Below, in pieces: positions 1-11,508 of a stretch of DNA of 64,000 bases. This DNA is from Telmatactis stephensoni (lineage: Eukaryota; Cnidaria; Anthozoa; Actiniaria; Isophelliidae). Each line of letters opens with the position of its first letter. Within the stretch, counting starts at the first letter, position 1. The notes under the pieces were generated by a model that saw only the letters and a program-made list of their open reading frames with translations, made no database searches and was not told where the DNA came from. Made by a program: the position numbers and the translations under genes. The stretch is from the NCBI GenBank assembly GCA_029948255.1, contig JALIZF010001889.1:186001-250000 (forward strand). The letters run 5' to 3'.

Positions 1-345
1 AGCCCAAGGTGTTGGGAAGGAGGCTATCCCTAGCCAAAAGCCAATGTTCCGGTGTAATGACGAAATAATGCGCACTACATGTAAATGTTAGAGGACCTAT
101 AGCAGGATTCACACTGAAACCGTGGAAAAGTCCATTATTTTCAATGCAACTTGATAATATCAAAATTTACAGCTTTTACAGATCCACTGGCTGAAGATCT
201 TGATGTTTTCAGCTACCTTCAATTGAAAACGTTTTTGGCAAAAATAAAAAATTCCAAGACTTTCCATGTTTGTGCGAACTTAGTACATTGTATTGATAAA
301 AATGCTCTGTGTCGACCTTGTCTCTATGCTACTATATCATAGTTT

Positions 346-369
346 TTAACTATTACATTATTATTATTA

Positions 370-402
<33 letters not shown>

Positions 403-412
403 CATTATTCGC
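346..412. repeat. (TTA)n microsatellite
   Basis: Nearly pure TTA/ATT trinucleotide run just downstream of the last visible CRNKL1 exon. Positions 1-429 otherwise hold no recognisable coding exon and are read as CRNKL1 intron. Confidence 0.9.
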
Positions 413-429
413 TAAAAGGCAACACTTAC

Positions 430-3400
430 CCCATCGTTTGCTTGAACCTTTCGTCTCTTTTTCACTCGTCGCGGCATCTTGTTTTTAACAAGTTCTTTAC
501 TAGATTCATCATCACCTTCGTCCTGATAAAGAAAACATGTAAAGATAATTTTGTTGGGACGATGTCGTTCATCTCGACTCTACCCTTGATAGAGAAGGGT
601 ATTGCGTACAGCAGTCAATATTATGCAACTTCAGTCAGTACAACTGTCGGGACCACACCTTAACTCATCACATCCTTGTCGCACCCCTAACGACACTCCA
701 CTTCTAGTTCAGCTTTAGAGATTTAGAGTATCAAACTAGACAAGATACAAGGGCTGAAATTTAGAGTACAGGAAATAGGTTTTGCTCTTAGCGTTTGGGT
801 CCATTTTGCTTGTTTAGAGTCACGGTTTGTTTTCTACCACTTCATTAACACCAACCTCGAATTCCTTCCAAGCTTCTAGTAGCATGACACGTTCTTCTTT
901 GTTTTCAATATTCTTTAGTTGTTTGTCTGCACGTTTGTAGATATTTCTAGTGAAGAAGAAATAGTAAAACTGTGATGTTACATTGCTTTTTAACCAAAAG
1001 AACCATCTTACGCCCAACCTCATCCAACACATCTTGGATGGCAAAAGCCACTTTAAACAAACCAGCATCACTCTTTATCTTTGACAGTGATGGAGAAAGC
1101 CGTTCAACCAAAAGTTGTCGAACTGTTTGGACGACAATGGAAAAAGGTGTTCAAACGAACCAATCGAAGTCTGACCCAAGTCTGGTCAAACAATTCTAAA
1201 TACAGTGAAATCTCCTTAAAGCGGGCACTAAAGGACCAATGAAAAGTGCACGTAATACAGAGGTGTGTGTTTTATAGAGGTTTCCCCGTCTCTTTCGCTT
1301 GCCTCTTCTCCTCCCTCTTTAAATTTTAAAAGTCAGGTTAACTGAGGCACAAACCTCGCTTGTTCTCTGCATCCCTCCACGCCAGTTGAGGTTTCAAACT
1401 GTCCATAACTTATCCAAACCTAAAAACAATTGATACAGATGAAACAATATATAAGAAAAAAATCAAATCTTAGTTATGATGCTCTCATTACTCTATCATC
1501 TTATGACCAAAGGACAACAAAGAAGAACGTAAAGATCGAACTAACTGTAGCATCATTTTTTGCGCAAACATCGCATGAACAAGGAGCAATAAAATAGGAT
1601 GACGGCAGACAAGCTTTAACTTTTTTTCTTGTGCAAAAAATGTCACTGATTCACTTCGCTTCAACATCTTGGATTTCTGTGAAGGGGAGACAATTAGCAT
1701 AGAAATTAAATTTCTAACCAAGACTTCTGTTAACCTTCTCTGCAGATTTCACTCTCTGAAGTAACCAACATATAAAACATTAGGTTAGGCCGCTTTTTCA
1801 TTTTTCCTCCATATCTCTATAGTAGTAGAATCCTGTTTTTTATTTCCCAGACATGCTAACCTTAACGTGATTGGTTCTTTGAAGCAATCGTTCATACAAA
1901 TCTCGTGCTTTGTCGTATTCTTCTTGGTTAATTTCAAAATCAATGTATGCCTTCCATAAAACCTAAAATGTAAATCAAGTTAAATTAAATGTACTGCTGA
2001 CGAGATGACCACCTTCTCCACCTTTTGTACTGCTACTATTATCACCACCACAACAACACTGGTACCAACACCATATTGATCATCATATCTACCACCACCT
2101 CCACCACATTAGAGTAGATTTTGTATGACTGTGAAAACGGCACCGCACGGTCACTACCATCGTATCTACCACCACCACATTACTGATATCACCACCATTG
2201 TAACTACCACCACTGCCTCTACCACCATCATAACTAACACCACACTACTACCATCATCATACATGTAATTACCTACCACAGACAATACTACCACCATCCT
2301 ATCATAACTACCCCTACCACCACCATTGTAACTACCACCACTGCCTATACCACCATCATATCTACCACATCTACCACCACCACACTACTGATATCACCAC
2401 CATCGTAACTACCACCACTGCCTCTACCATCACCATCACATCTACCACCACCACACTACCAATATCACCATCCATCGTAACTACCATCACTGCCTCTACC
2501 ATCATCAGAACTACCACCACACTACTACCGTCATCATACAATTATGTAACTACCACCACAGACAATACTACCACCACCATCCTATAACTACCCCTACCAC
2601 CACCACCCTACCATAATGATAATCTCCCATTTTACAGGCAGTCTGTGATCTTCCACACCATTCCCATATAACATGTTTCATAAAAATCTTCTGAGGATGA
2701 AACACATTTCAGGGAACATGAAGGATTGAATTTTATGGACGATTGTTATTAATACTACAGTAAAAACCCGCATATAAGAACCAGTGGATTAAGAACCACT
2801 AGGCTAAAATTTGCTTTTTAAGCATCTGTTAAATAAGAACCACTTTAGCCTAAGAAATTAGACTGGTTCTTATATAAAAGGTTTCAACATATTTTAGAGA
2901 TAAAAATCATGATCCTACCTCAGGCATATCAAGAAGTGGTTGATTGACAGCTAGTTCAAATATCCCTCTACATCTGTCCGTGTCACCCAAGATAGCCTCT
3001 AGTTCACAATACTGAAGAGAAAGTATGTAGCTTGCATAATTAAGCACAAAAATGGGAAACTTCAATGATATTCTCTATTTTCGCATATCCATAATGCCTT
3101 CTGTTTTGGGGGGTAGTTATTGTAATTCAAATCTGTTTAGTTTGAATGACAATTTGTTTTATTTGAATTGCAAAAAAAACAAAAACAGATGACATAATGG
3201 GCTTTGTGAAAGTAGAGAATTTAGCATTCAAAAATCTTTTACATTAACACAGGATTACATCTAATTAATAACCCTAGAAAATATATCTAGCATGTGTAAG
3301 GAAATGCAAAGAAATGGAAAAAGTTAAAGATACATAACTGACCTTGACCCATGTTGTACAGTTTGCAGAGTTGAATTCTAAGAACTTTTCATACAATTTC

Positions 3401-6400
3401 CTACAGCGATCAAATTCTCTCAGCTGAAATAAATGTACAGTGAATTTTAATTATTCTGTATGACGTAGTATGTGAGTTTGTAACACTGTTGAGATAATTA
3501 CCTGTAGTTCTAATCCTATATACTCTCTAAAAAGTTTATCCTTTGGGCACTTTCCAATGGCTGTACCCTGTGGTAAGCAAATAAAGGTAATGAATGATCA
3601 CTAACAAGAGGTCTTGAGTACTTAAAGACTTCTAATGGGTAGTACTGTTAGGATAAAATTGACATTTTTATAAATTTTAAAATTAGAAGTCACATTGAAT
3701 AAAGAAGGAGTGACACTTAGACCCAGATGGTCAGAACAGGGATCAATAAATACTGTCCATCTGGTTTAGTTGTTGAACATTCTTCTTTTGTGCAGATCAT
3801 TGTTTGAGTGCTATCTGAACTGTTAATATCCAAACATTTTAATATCCAAACAGTTTGAACTGTGCCTAAAAAGGAGGTGCCACATCCTGATTAATCTCCT
3901 CTATTGAATAACTGAGGGCATAACATAGCCCTTGTAGTATGTGCCTGCACCATGTTACAGATGCAGTCTGTAAGGAGATTTAATTAACAGCACTGATGGG
4001 ATTGCCATACTTACCAAGGCCTGTCTTGCAGCCTTAAGGTTTTTCTGTCTGATTTCAAATTGTGCATAAAGCAGCCAAATTTTAGCAAATGTAAACTGTA
4101 GAGAAATAACATTGATAAATATTTACTTTAACACTTCACTAGTATACACCAGGTTATGTATTCATTATCAGGCTATGAGAGGACATAGCCTCAATTTTAA
4201 CCTTGCCAAGACTCTGTCACAAATTATTGTCAGTTTTGACCTTTTAGCCTTTTCACAAAAAAGTAATTAAAAAAAAAAGATTTCTAATTATATGCAGAAT
4301 TTCACACTAAACATATCAGATAATGGGCAAATGATCGAGCCAGGAATATAATTTTACTCAGATCATAATGGTTTCAGGTTATTAGTAGAACATTGTTCAA
4401 GTATACCTTTTTATGTGGAATGATGTCCAAACACGCTTGATAAACTTGTCTTGTTCTATCCATATCCTAGACATTATTCAACTATCAATTAGTCACTTAA
4501 TTGATTTATCAAGTTAATATAATTCCACTGATCTACAGCAATCATAATCATTAATTAGCAAGTGCTGAAAGGAGAAGTGAATGGAAATCTATAATACTGT
4601 ATGTAAAGAGACTACTATCAAGCTGACTTTACGCCCCCCATTAACAAGTGCTGACTTCATTGAACTTCATTGAGACTAGAAAGTTTAGGCTCTCTGGAGA
4701 AAACTGGGGAACCATTAGTGACTCAACCACAAACCTGAGCAATGAGTTCCTCATAGAGGCAATAATTTATCCACAAGTAAATATAACGACGCCATAACCG
4801 CTTCTCCTGTGGAATGTAACCAGCAACCACAATAAGCAATGAGCAAATCATTAATCATGAAGAAATGACAGAAAGAAGGGTGCAAAAAGGAAAGAATGGG
4901 AAATGAAAGAAGAAAAAGACAGACAAAATGAAACAAAAATACAAAAAGAAAGTAAGGAGAGGAGGGTAAGAAATGCAGAAATAAAATGCAACATGAAGGG
5001 AAAAAGATGAGAGAAAGTCAACATGAAAGAAAAGTGAATTGAAAAGAAAGCCTTGGTAAGAATAAGTTAGAGACAAAAGCTTTATCAAGGGAGTAGGGGG
5101 TGAAGAGAAAGAAGGGATCTTTCTTGAGGTTTTACATGTATTATTGATACCAGAGCACTTGGAATCACATGTACAATCTGTGACCACTGCAAGTTCATGA
5201 AATTTAAGCAAAATGTAGCAGAATCAGCAAGAACTGAATAACACACGTACTTCAGCGGGTGGGATATTTGCAATGGCCCTTTCATAAAGATCTCTAACAG
5301 CTTCAGGTTCGTCTTCACTTTCCATTAAACGTAGATAGTCAAACCATGCATCATAATTAGTAGGGTTAATTTTGACTTCCTAGAAAATATGTAGTTGTAA
5401 GTTAGGTTACATCATAAAAATTATCATATTTATCCTTGGAAACCAAGTGGTATCATTCTTTCCCATATTTCTTGCTCCCATAAAAAAATTACCCCTGGAA
5501 ACTTTGTCTACTGGAAGTTGTTAATGTTCCAGAAGTAAAGGTTTTTGTTGTTTCTGATTGGTCAGCCTTATTAGGTTGACCAGATCAGCATCTGGTATTT
5601 ATATATTAAGTACTAGACAAATTACAATAACCATTAAAATGCCACCAAAATGAATTTTGACTTCTGGAACAAGTCCTAACAGACAATATTTCCAGGGGTA
5701 TTTTTCTGGGAGTGAGAAATGAATGACAAAAGAATATCCGTGGGTTTCTGAGGATGAGTCATATTCTGCTGGATAATCATTGGAAGTGTTGTAATCAAAT
5801 TAGGACAATAATATGAATAAAGACTGACAATAATTACATTTTTAAAATTTCTCTGTACGTAGGAGACATCTGTATTAATGATATTCACTGCTTCGTCTAT
5901 GTATTATATATTAGACGAAGCAGTGAATATTTAATAATTATTAAATTATTATTGATGTTAATACCTCTTCATATTGAAACTTTCTTTTGCTAACAATAAC
6001 ATTCTCTATTCCTCCTTTATCACCATATTTCTTTTCATGTTGTGTATAGCTTTTGTAGAGTTCCTAAAATAGTACAGGAAGTATTTACATGTGTGAATGA
6101 ACCACATAATTAAGGATATGTTCAAGATAATCACAAGTTGTTAACACATCATTTTTGCTCTACCATGCCTTCCATCAGCATTAAAAGAGCCTATTTCTTT
6201 TGTTGCAGAAAAAGCCATTTCAGCAAAGAATTAACTGCAAAAGTTTTCTTTACATACCTGACAATGTTCTTTGGGAAGATGATCCAAAGCATACTTGTAT
6301 ATCACCCTAACCCTATCATGCTGAGGAGGAAAAATCAAAAATGAATTACACATACTGAAAGTACACACTTATATGTGTACAGAATAATATAAAACCTTAG

Positions 6401-9400
6401 AAATTTTATTCACCTCTTTACAGCTTTCTTCAAATTTCCCAAAAGCAAGATAAAGTTTTTCATCCATATGGTCCTCACCATAAAATTCTACAGCCCTTTC
6501 AAACTACTTCTCTAGATTTAACTTCAAGTAAAAGATAAAATTAACCATTAATTAGAATTTCTTAATCTAGAATTTATTATTCATTGTTTAGGGTTAACTT
6601 GTACATGTAGCTAAGTTGCTTTAGACAGTTACAAGCACAGTGTTTTTCAGAATGTTTAAGTACATAGCCCCTGATTCTAGTTGATACTTGCATTCATTAA
6701 ATAAGGATATAAATAAGTAACTTGTCCAGTGAAAGTAGTTACATGTAGTGCTAAGAGAAAAGTGTTTGCTAAACTCTAAATGACTTCAGCTGCAGTAAAT
6801 AATAAATGATTAGAAATGTCCAATGAGTACTCTTTTAATACTAACATTTACAGTGCTACAGACTTTCATTCAGTCCTTATTGCATCTCTATACACCAATG
6901 CAGCATAAACTAGTATATCTGTTAGTTTCCATTTGTGCTGGCACATTACACTTGAAAGGTGCACTTATGTCCAAAGCACAGGCAACATTCATTTACACGT
7001 GTACAAGAACATGTAGTGACTCCACACTCAACTCTATGTCCAACAAAGTAAGTCTATGCACAGTGCATTAGTGTGTTTGCTTATCTTGATTTAATTCCTA
7101 AATGCTAAATTTTGTTCATTATATCTTTGCAGACTTAACATTGTAATCCTTCACCTACCCAAATCTCCCTGCCGTTCCTCAAACTTGGCAAACTTTATCC
7201 AGTTCTTTACATCTGGGTGTACAAGCACAAATCTCTCGTATATTTCCCTTGCTCTTTCCACCTCCTTGTAGCGTAACTCCATGTTAATGTACGAGTGCCA
7301 AGCCTGTTCTTCTGGCTCCCACTCCATCCAGCGCTCAAAAACCTGTCTTGCACCAGTAACATTACCTAGCATTTCCTCCATGTAGGTGTATTTGTACCTA
7401 AAGGGTATAGATGGAACATTGGAATACATGTACTTGTAACTAGTTGTTATCTATTACTATTACATGTAGTTGTCAATGACTAGTCCAAACACTAGAAAAA
7501 AGGAACTGTTGATAACAAACTGGGCTCATTTCAATTTGAGAACAAAGCTATTTTAATTAGTTTTCAATATGTTTTATTGATCACAACTAGATTGACAACT
7601 ATTTCCCTTGGAGGCCCTAAGACTACAGTGTGTTGCAAATGATTTTCATCATATCATTCATGTGTATCATCATCATTCATACACATTCAGAAAGAAGTTG
7701 CTTCAAATTTTTCAGTTTTCAATACCCCTGCACAAATCTGTGAATTCTATGAGAACAATCATGTGCACGCATAAAAAAACAATATTTAATTAATCGTTTA
7801 TTTATCTGGACAACATTAATGGATTGGCTGTATGCCTGTATTTTGTTACATACAACTTCATGGTTGATTAATTACCTACAGTACAGATGTAATACTTAAT
7901 AAATAAACTTACCAAAATTGATTTACTCTTGGGAGTATAGACACTGCTCTGTCCCAAATATTTCTTGCATGGTTAATCTGGCGATGTCTGAAGGACAACA
8001 TTTATGACAAAACTGTTTCAATTTGTGATCATGGTTGAAGGCTACACACTACCATATTACATACTATATCTACTGTCAGTAGCAATATAATTTTTAATTA
8101 TATACAATGTAATTGTTATAACAGAAGTTATACCTCATCTCCATTTCAGCATACTTTAGCCATATAGTAACATTACGATGCTCCACATCCAAACCCCTCT
8201 CATAAACAGATCTGGCCCTAAAATAAAAATTTTATACAAATAAAAATTATATCCATACCATTTCTTTACTTGTACATTACATGTGTATATGATATTTTTT
8301 ACCACAATCAATCAGTTTCTAGCATTCTGATCTGTTGAGAACTGTCAGTGGTAATGTACATACATGTAAGAGTCCATACCAACACTTTGCCTCATCATTT
8401 TGATTTTGTGCATATTGCGCACACACTCAAGTCAGTTCAAATTACTTATTATATAATAATCTCCAATTTGTGGTAAAAACAAATTTACAATTATGGCTTT
8501 CTGCAGGATGAATGCTTATTTACCAACATATTACATTAACGTCAACATTAGTTATGGACCCAGTCAGCTACATGTATGCCTCATGAGTTCATAGCATTTT
8601 GAATCAATTTTTAAATTGCCTTTCTGGGTGGCAAAAGAATAGGATGGGAGTCACAGTCTGTTTCCCACTCATACAAAATCTGTTCTAAGCACACCTTTGA
8701 ATCTCCCTTTGGCTTTCTTCCCATTGAGCATACTTCAACCAATTAGAAATTGCACTTCTGTTTTTACGAATATTGTCCTCAAACTCCTGCATAGTGGAAA
8801 ACACAAAAGTAAGAAATCCTGATAGTATACTTCAACCAAAAACAAGAAGCACAAACTTCAGCATGTTTTGATGAGGCAGGCAAAAGTGACAGTACAGTCA
8901 CAAATATAAATACAGGAATATTACTAATCCCAAGTGTGCTGAGTACAAATATACACTTGCTCACAGGTGTCCTAGTAGAGTACATCGAGCTCAATAGTAA
9001 TTTTATCAAAGCACCTTGTGTCTGGTATTTAGTTGGTCATGGATTTATACCCTGTCTGGGCTCAGCATTGTTCTGAGTTGATTCACACTTTTTGGATATC
9101 CATATGAATAACTTTTATATTCCCAACGTATTTGTACATCATATATATTTTTGTATATTACATTTAGCATTAGAAGAGCCACCAAGTGGATTTTGCTAAT
9201 AAACCATTATTATTATTATTATTATTATAACTGATATACACGTACAGTACAAGTATACAAAAGTACCTATGGTATACATACAATACTCAATTCTACAGTA
9301 CATAATCTAAGAATAGTCACTTGCTTATGGCAATACCATCATGCAAGAAAGAGAAAGAAGAGAATGGAGGAAAGTCATTAGCTTCCGTGGTCTCTGAGCT

Positions 9401-11337
9401 TCACTTATGAGAAAGGAACACACGTGCACAAGACTAGTGTATGTCACAATTAAACTTAAAACACAGTACATATTATGTACTGTAATATATTACACTAGGA
9501 ATGTACCTTTCTCTTTCGAAGCTTGTATTCTGCAAGTTCATCTGGATCTGATATTTTTTGTTTTGGTGGCTGTAATTGGATAAACCATAAACTGACTGAA
9601 TAATCAGTATAATAAAGGTACCAAAGAAAGTGATTAGTAGGCTTAAAGAAACAGGAATTGAAGACTACTGTGCAAATACAATGTAAGTTATCTCTGATCA
9701 AAAAGTCAATTCTCCCTGATATTTCCTTATTAACATGGGAGAAAATAACTTTTGTTCATAGATCACTTACATGTATGCTGCTTAAGCAGGGACCTCTTCG
9801 ATTTATCATAAGATTGTGATGAGATTTTGATAAACAAGACAACATTTTAACAAGACATTTCATCATGTACCATCTTACACTGTACATCTTAGTAGTTGGT
9901 CCATTCAGGTCTAGGCACCTGGCAAAATAATCAGCTGTAAAGTTCAAGATAACTTTGCCCTTTTGAACAACTCAAACCAACTTAACAGCAGTGGCCTTAC
10001 CCAGGTGTCGCAACTAGATGTCCTCCTGTTAAAAATGTCAATAAACTCCTGATATTGTTTTGTTACTTACTGCGGGGACAATCTCCAATTGCCTCTCCTT
10101 GGCTTCTCTCAACAACTGTTCTGCAGTGATTTGTACAGGTGCCGGTGCTTTGTTCTTAACCTATAACATATAGAGCAGTGTTTACAATCATTTCTATACT
10201 TGTTCATATTGAATAGCTTTGCCCTCCTAACACAGATTCAATGGTTCATCACATATCAAGATACAAATTCTATCATTTGCAAATTAGTTTACAGGTTACC
10301 CTATTCTTATCTAATTCTTGCTATAATTGCTAAAGGCATTGTCTCATTGTGCAATTTGCCTTGCAACTTGCAATGCAATGCCATTGTGTTGCAAGTTGTA
10401 GAAGAGATTACACTTTTAACACCCTTCTCTGCAGAAAAAGTTTAACAAGCATCTACTTTTTGCAATATTGCAAAGCAAGTTGCAGCGTGCATCACCTATT
10501 CAACAACATGCAATGCAAATGACATGCAATGACCACTGACTTATCTGATTTTATCTGGACCTCTGACATCTCAACAGCAACTTGCAATGTTCTGCTTTCG
10601 TTAGTGCTGCATTGCAAGTTGTAAGAGAAATTGCACCATGTAACAATGCTTCAAGGTTTTTTTTATAATGAACTGGCTCACTCAGGCTAATGTACTATTA
10701 GAGACCTTTGAGCTGTATGACTACGACTACAAGCTTGTTTTTTGCCAATAGTACTAGTACAGATGTGCTTGCATCAGACCATGACACTCACTCATACAAT
10801 TTAGCCATTGCTTGGACAATCAGATTTATTGCAAAACTCTTACTCTAGACTATAAGTTATATAGTGAGGGATTTCATCAAAACATCTTGGTCTTTTATGT
10901 CAAGAACACCCTACGTACTCAATACTCATTTTTTTATGATCTTCCTTTCTTGTTTTAGCAAGCGTATTTCAGATATCGATCATTCATTTTGATGGAGAAA
11001 ACAAGGAAGAAAAGTGATGCCAGTAGTGAAATGTTGTTTTTGAATCCAAAGGTTGAATTTGTGTGAGCACAACTACGACAACAAGGAAGTATGTGCACAC
11101 AAAACTTGTGAGCAATTTATAACGCACGTTTAAAAGTATTTTTGTTGAGGTATAATTTTGAATATTGCGTAGGACTAACGTTGTTGACAAGCTGAATGGA
11201 AGTTGTTCAGCACACGTGCAAGCAAAACACGACGCAGAACTACAAACTTGAACAATTCTAGCTATCCACTCAAACAATTTACAAACCTTGGCTACTTTAG
11301 GAACTCTCTTATTCCCTCCTGACTCTGAAGAGGCCAT
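430..11337 (-). CDS. CRNKL1: Crooked neck-like protein 1 (HAT-repeat spliceosome factor), 3' incomplete
   Basis: Spliceosome scaffold of the Prp19/NTC complex (yeast Clf1), built almost wholly of HAT (half-a-TPR) helices. Exons, transcript order: 11287-11337, 10071-10160, 9507-9569, 8695-8786, 8134-8217, 7913-7987, 7159-7397, 6414-6521, 6258-6320, 5965-6063, 5251-5379, 4735-4806, 4407-4466, 4015-4095, 3502-3567, 3343-3423, 2919-3011, 1861-1962, 1355-1419, 838-946, 430-522. All have GT-AG borders. About 638 residues are visible, starting [17 protein letters not shown], close to the human N-terminus. HAT signatures include [32 protein letters not shown] and [17 protein letters not shown]. The last visible exon carries the basic [11 protein letters not shown] segment; the following conserved WEEYFDYIFPED-type exon is not in the window. 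Exon 6414-6521 holds one extra base near 6504 that breaks the frame; all else is intact. Introns hold only repeats and a few unrecognised ORF patches. Confidence 0.95.
975..1190 (-). other. Coding-like ORF patch in CRNKL1 intron 19
   Basis: On the minus strand a stop-free frame reads [18 protein letters not shown] and continues through [20 protein letters not shown] and [13 protein letters not shown] before a stop near the CRNKL1 acceptor at 946. It matches nothing in CRNKL1 and the conserved exons splice around it. It is probably a fossil of an inserted coding sequence; the family is unknown. Confidence 0.2.
2020..2620. repeat. Degenerate (CCA/CTA)n microsatellite region with a MITE half
   Basis: About 600 bp of CCACCA, CTACCACC and CATCATA words with imperfect higher-order repetition, in CRNKL1 intron 17. 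Near 2110-2150 it is interrupted by half a TAGAGTAGATTTTGTATGAC element of the GAAATCTGCTCTA MITE family. Confidence 0.85.
2763..2885. mobile_element. Short inverted-repeat element
   Basis: About 120 bp bounded by CATATAAGAACCAG on the left and CTGGTTCTTATATAA on the right, an imperfect terminal inverted repeat, in CRNKL1 intron 17. Confidence 0.5.
5475..5712. mobile_element. MITE in CRNKL1 intron 10
   Basis: About 238 bp with arms CTCCCATAAAAAAATTACCC...CTGG and CCAGGGGTATTTTTCTGGGAG in inverse orientation. Subterminal segments (ACTGGAAGTTG, ACTTCTGGAAC) also pair. No coding capacity. Confidence 0.6.
5881..5930. repeat. Perfect 19-bp hairpin
   Basis: Arms 5881-5899 (ATATTCACTGCTTCGTCTA) and 5912-5930 are exact reverse complements around a 12-nt AT-rich loop, in CRNKL1 intron 10, about 35 bp from the exon ending at 5965. 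Confidence 0.85.
10335..10651. mobile_element. GCAACTTGCAA-type inverted-repeat element, diverged copy
   Basis: Contains repeated TTGCAACTTGCAATGC and CATTGCAAGTTG words and ends GAAATTGCACCATGTAACAATG, matching the start GGCATTGTCTCATTGTGCAA in inverse. Same broad family as 21247-21667 and 55785-56195. Lies in CRNKL1 intron 1. Confidence 0.5.
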
Positions 11338-11508
11338 TTTAACCACTTTTTTTCGCAGTAAACTTGCACAAACTGTTTAAAACTTTGAAGTCAGAAAAAT
11401 AACCTAAGAGAATGGTGCATCATGGGAAGTTAAGTAATGTTCAATCGATAACCACTCGCCAAGAAATCGATAATCCATCGTAGTGTAGTGTGTTCCAGAA
11501 TATCAAAC
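11338..11508. promoter_or_regulatory. Probable bidirectional promoter between CRNKL1 and MOCS1
   Basis: Only 171 bp separate the divergent ATG codons of CRNKL1 (11337, minus) and MOCS1 (11509, plus), so both 5' UTRs and core promoters must overlap here unless there are distant 5' non-coding exons. The stretch has no clear TATA box. It holds two ATCGATAA words (about 11443 and 11467) and a CATCATGGGAA word near 11419. Promoter activity and factor binding are inference. Confidence 0.55.

Noticed and set aside
430..11337. CRNKL1 as a pseudogene because of the frameshift near 6504
   Set aside because: All other exons, splice sites and conserved motifs are intact; one extra base fits a sequencing or assembly error better.
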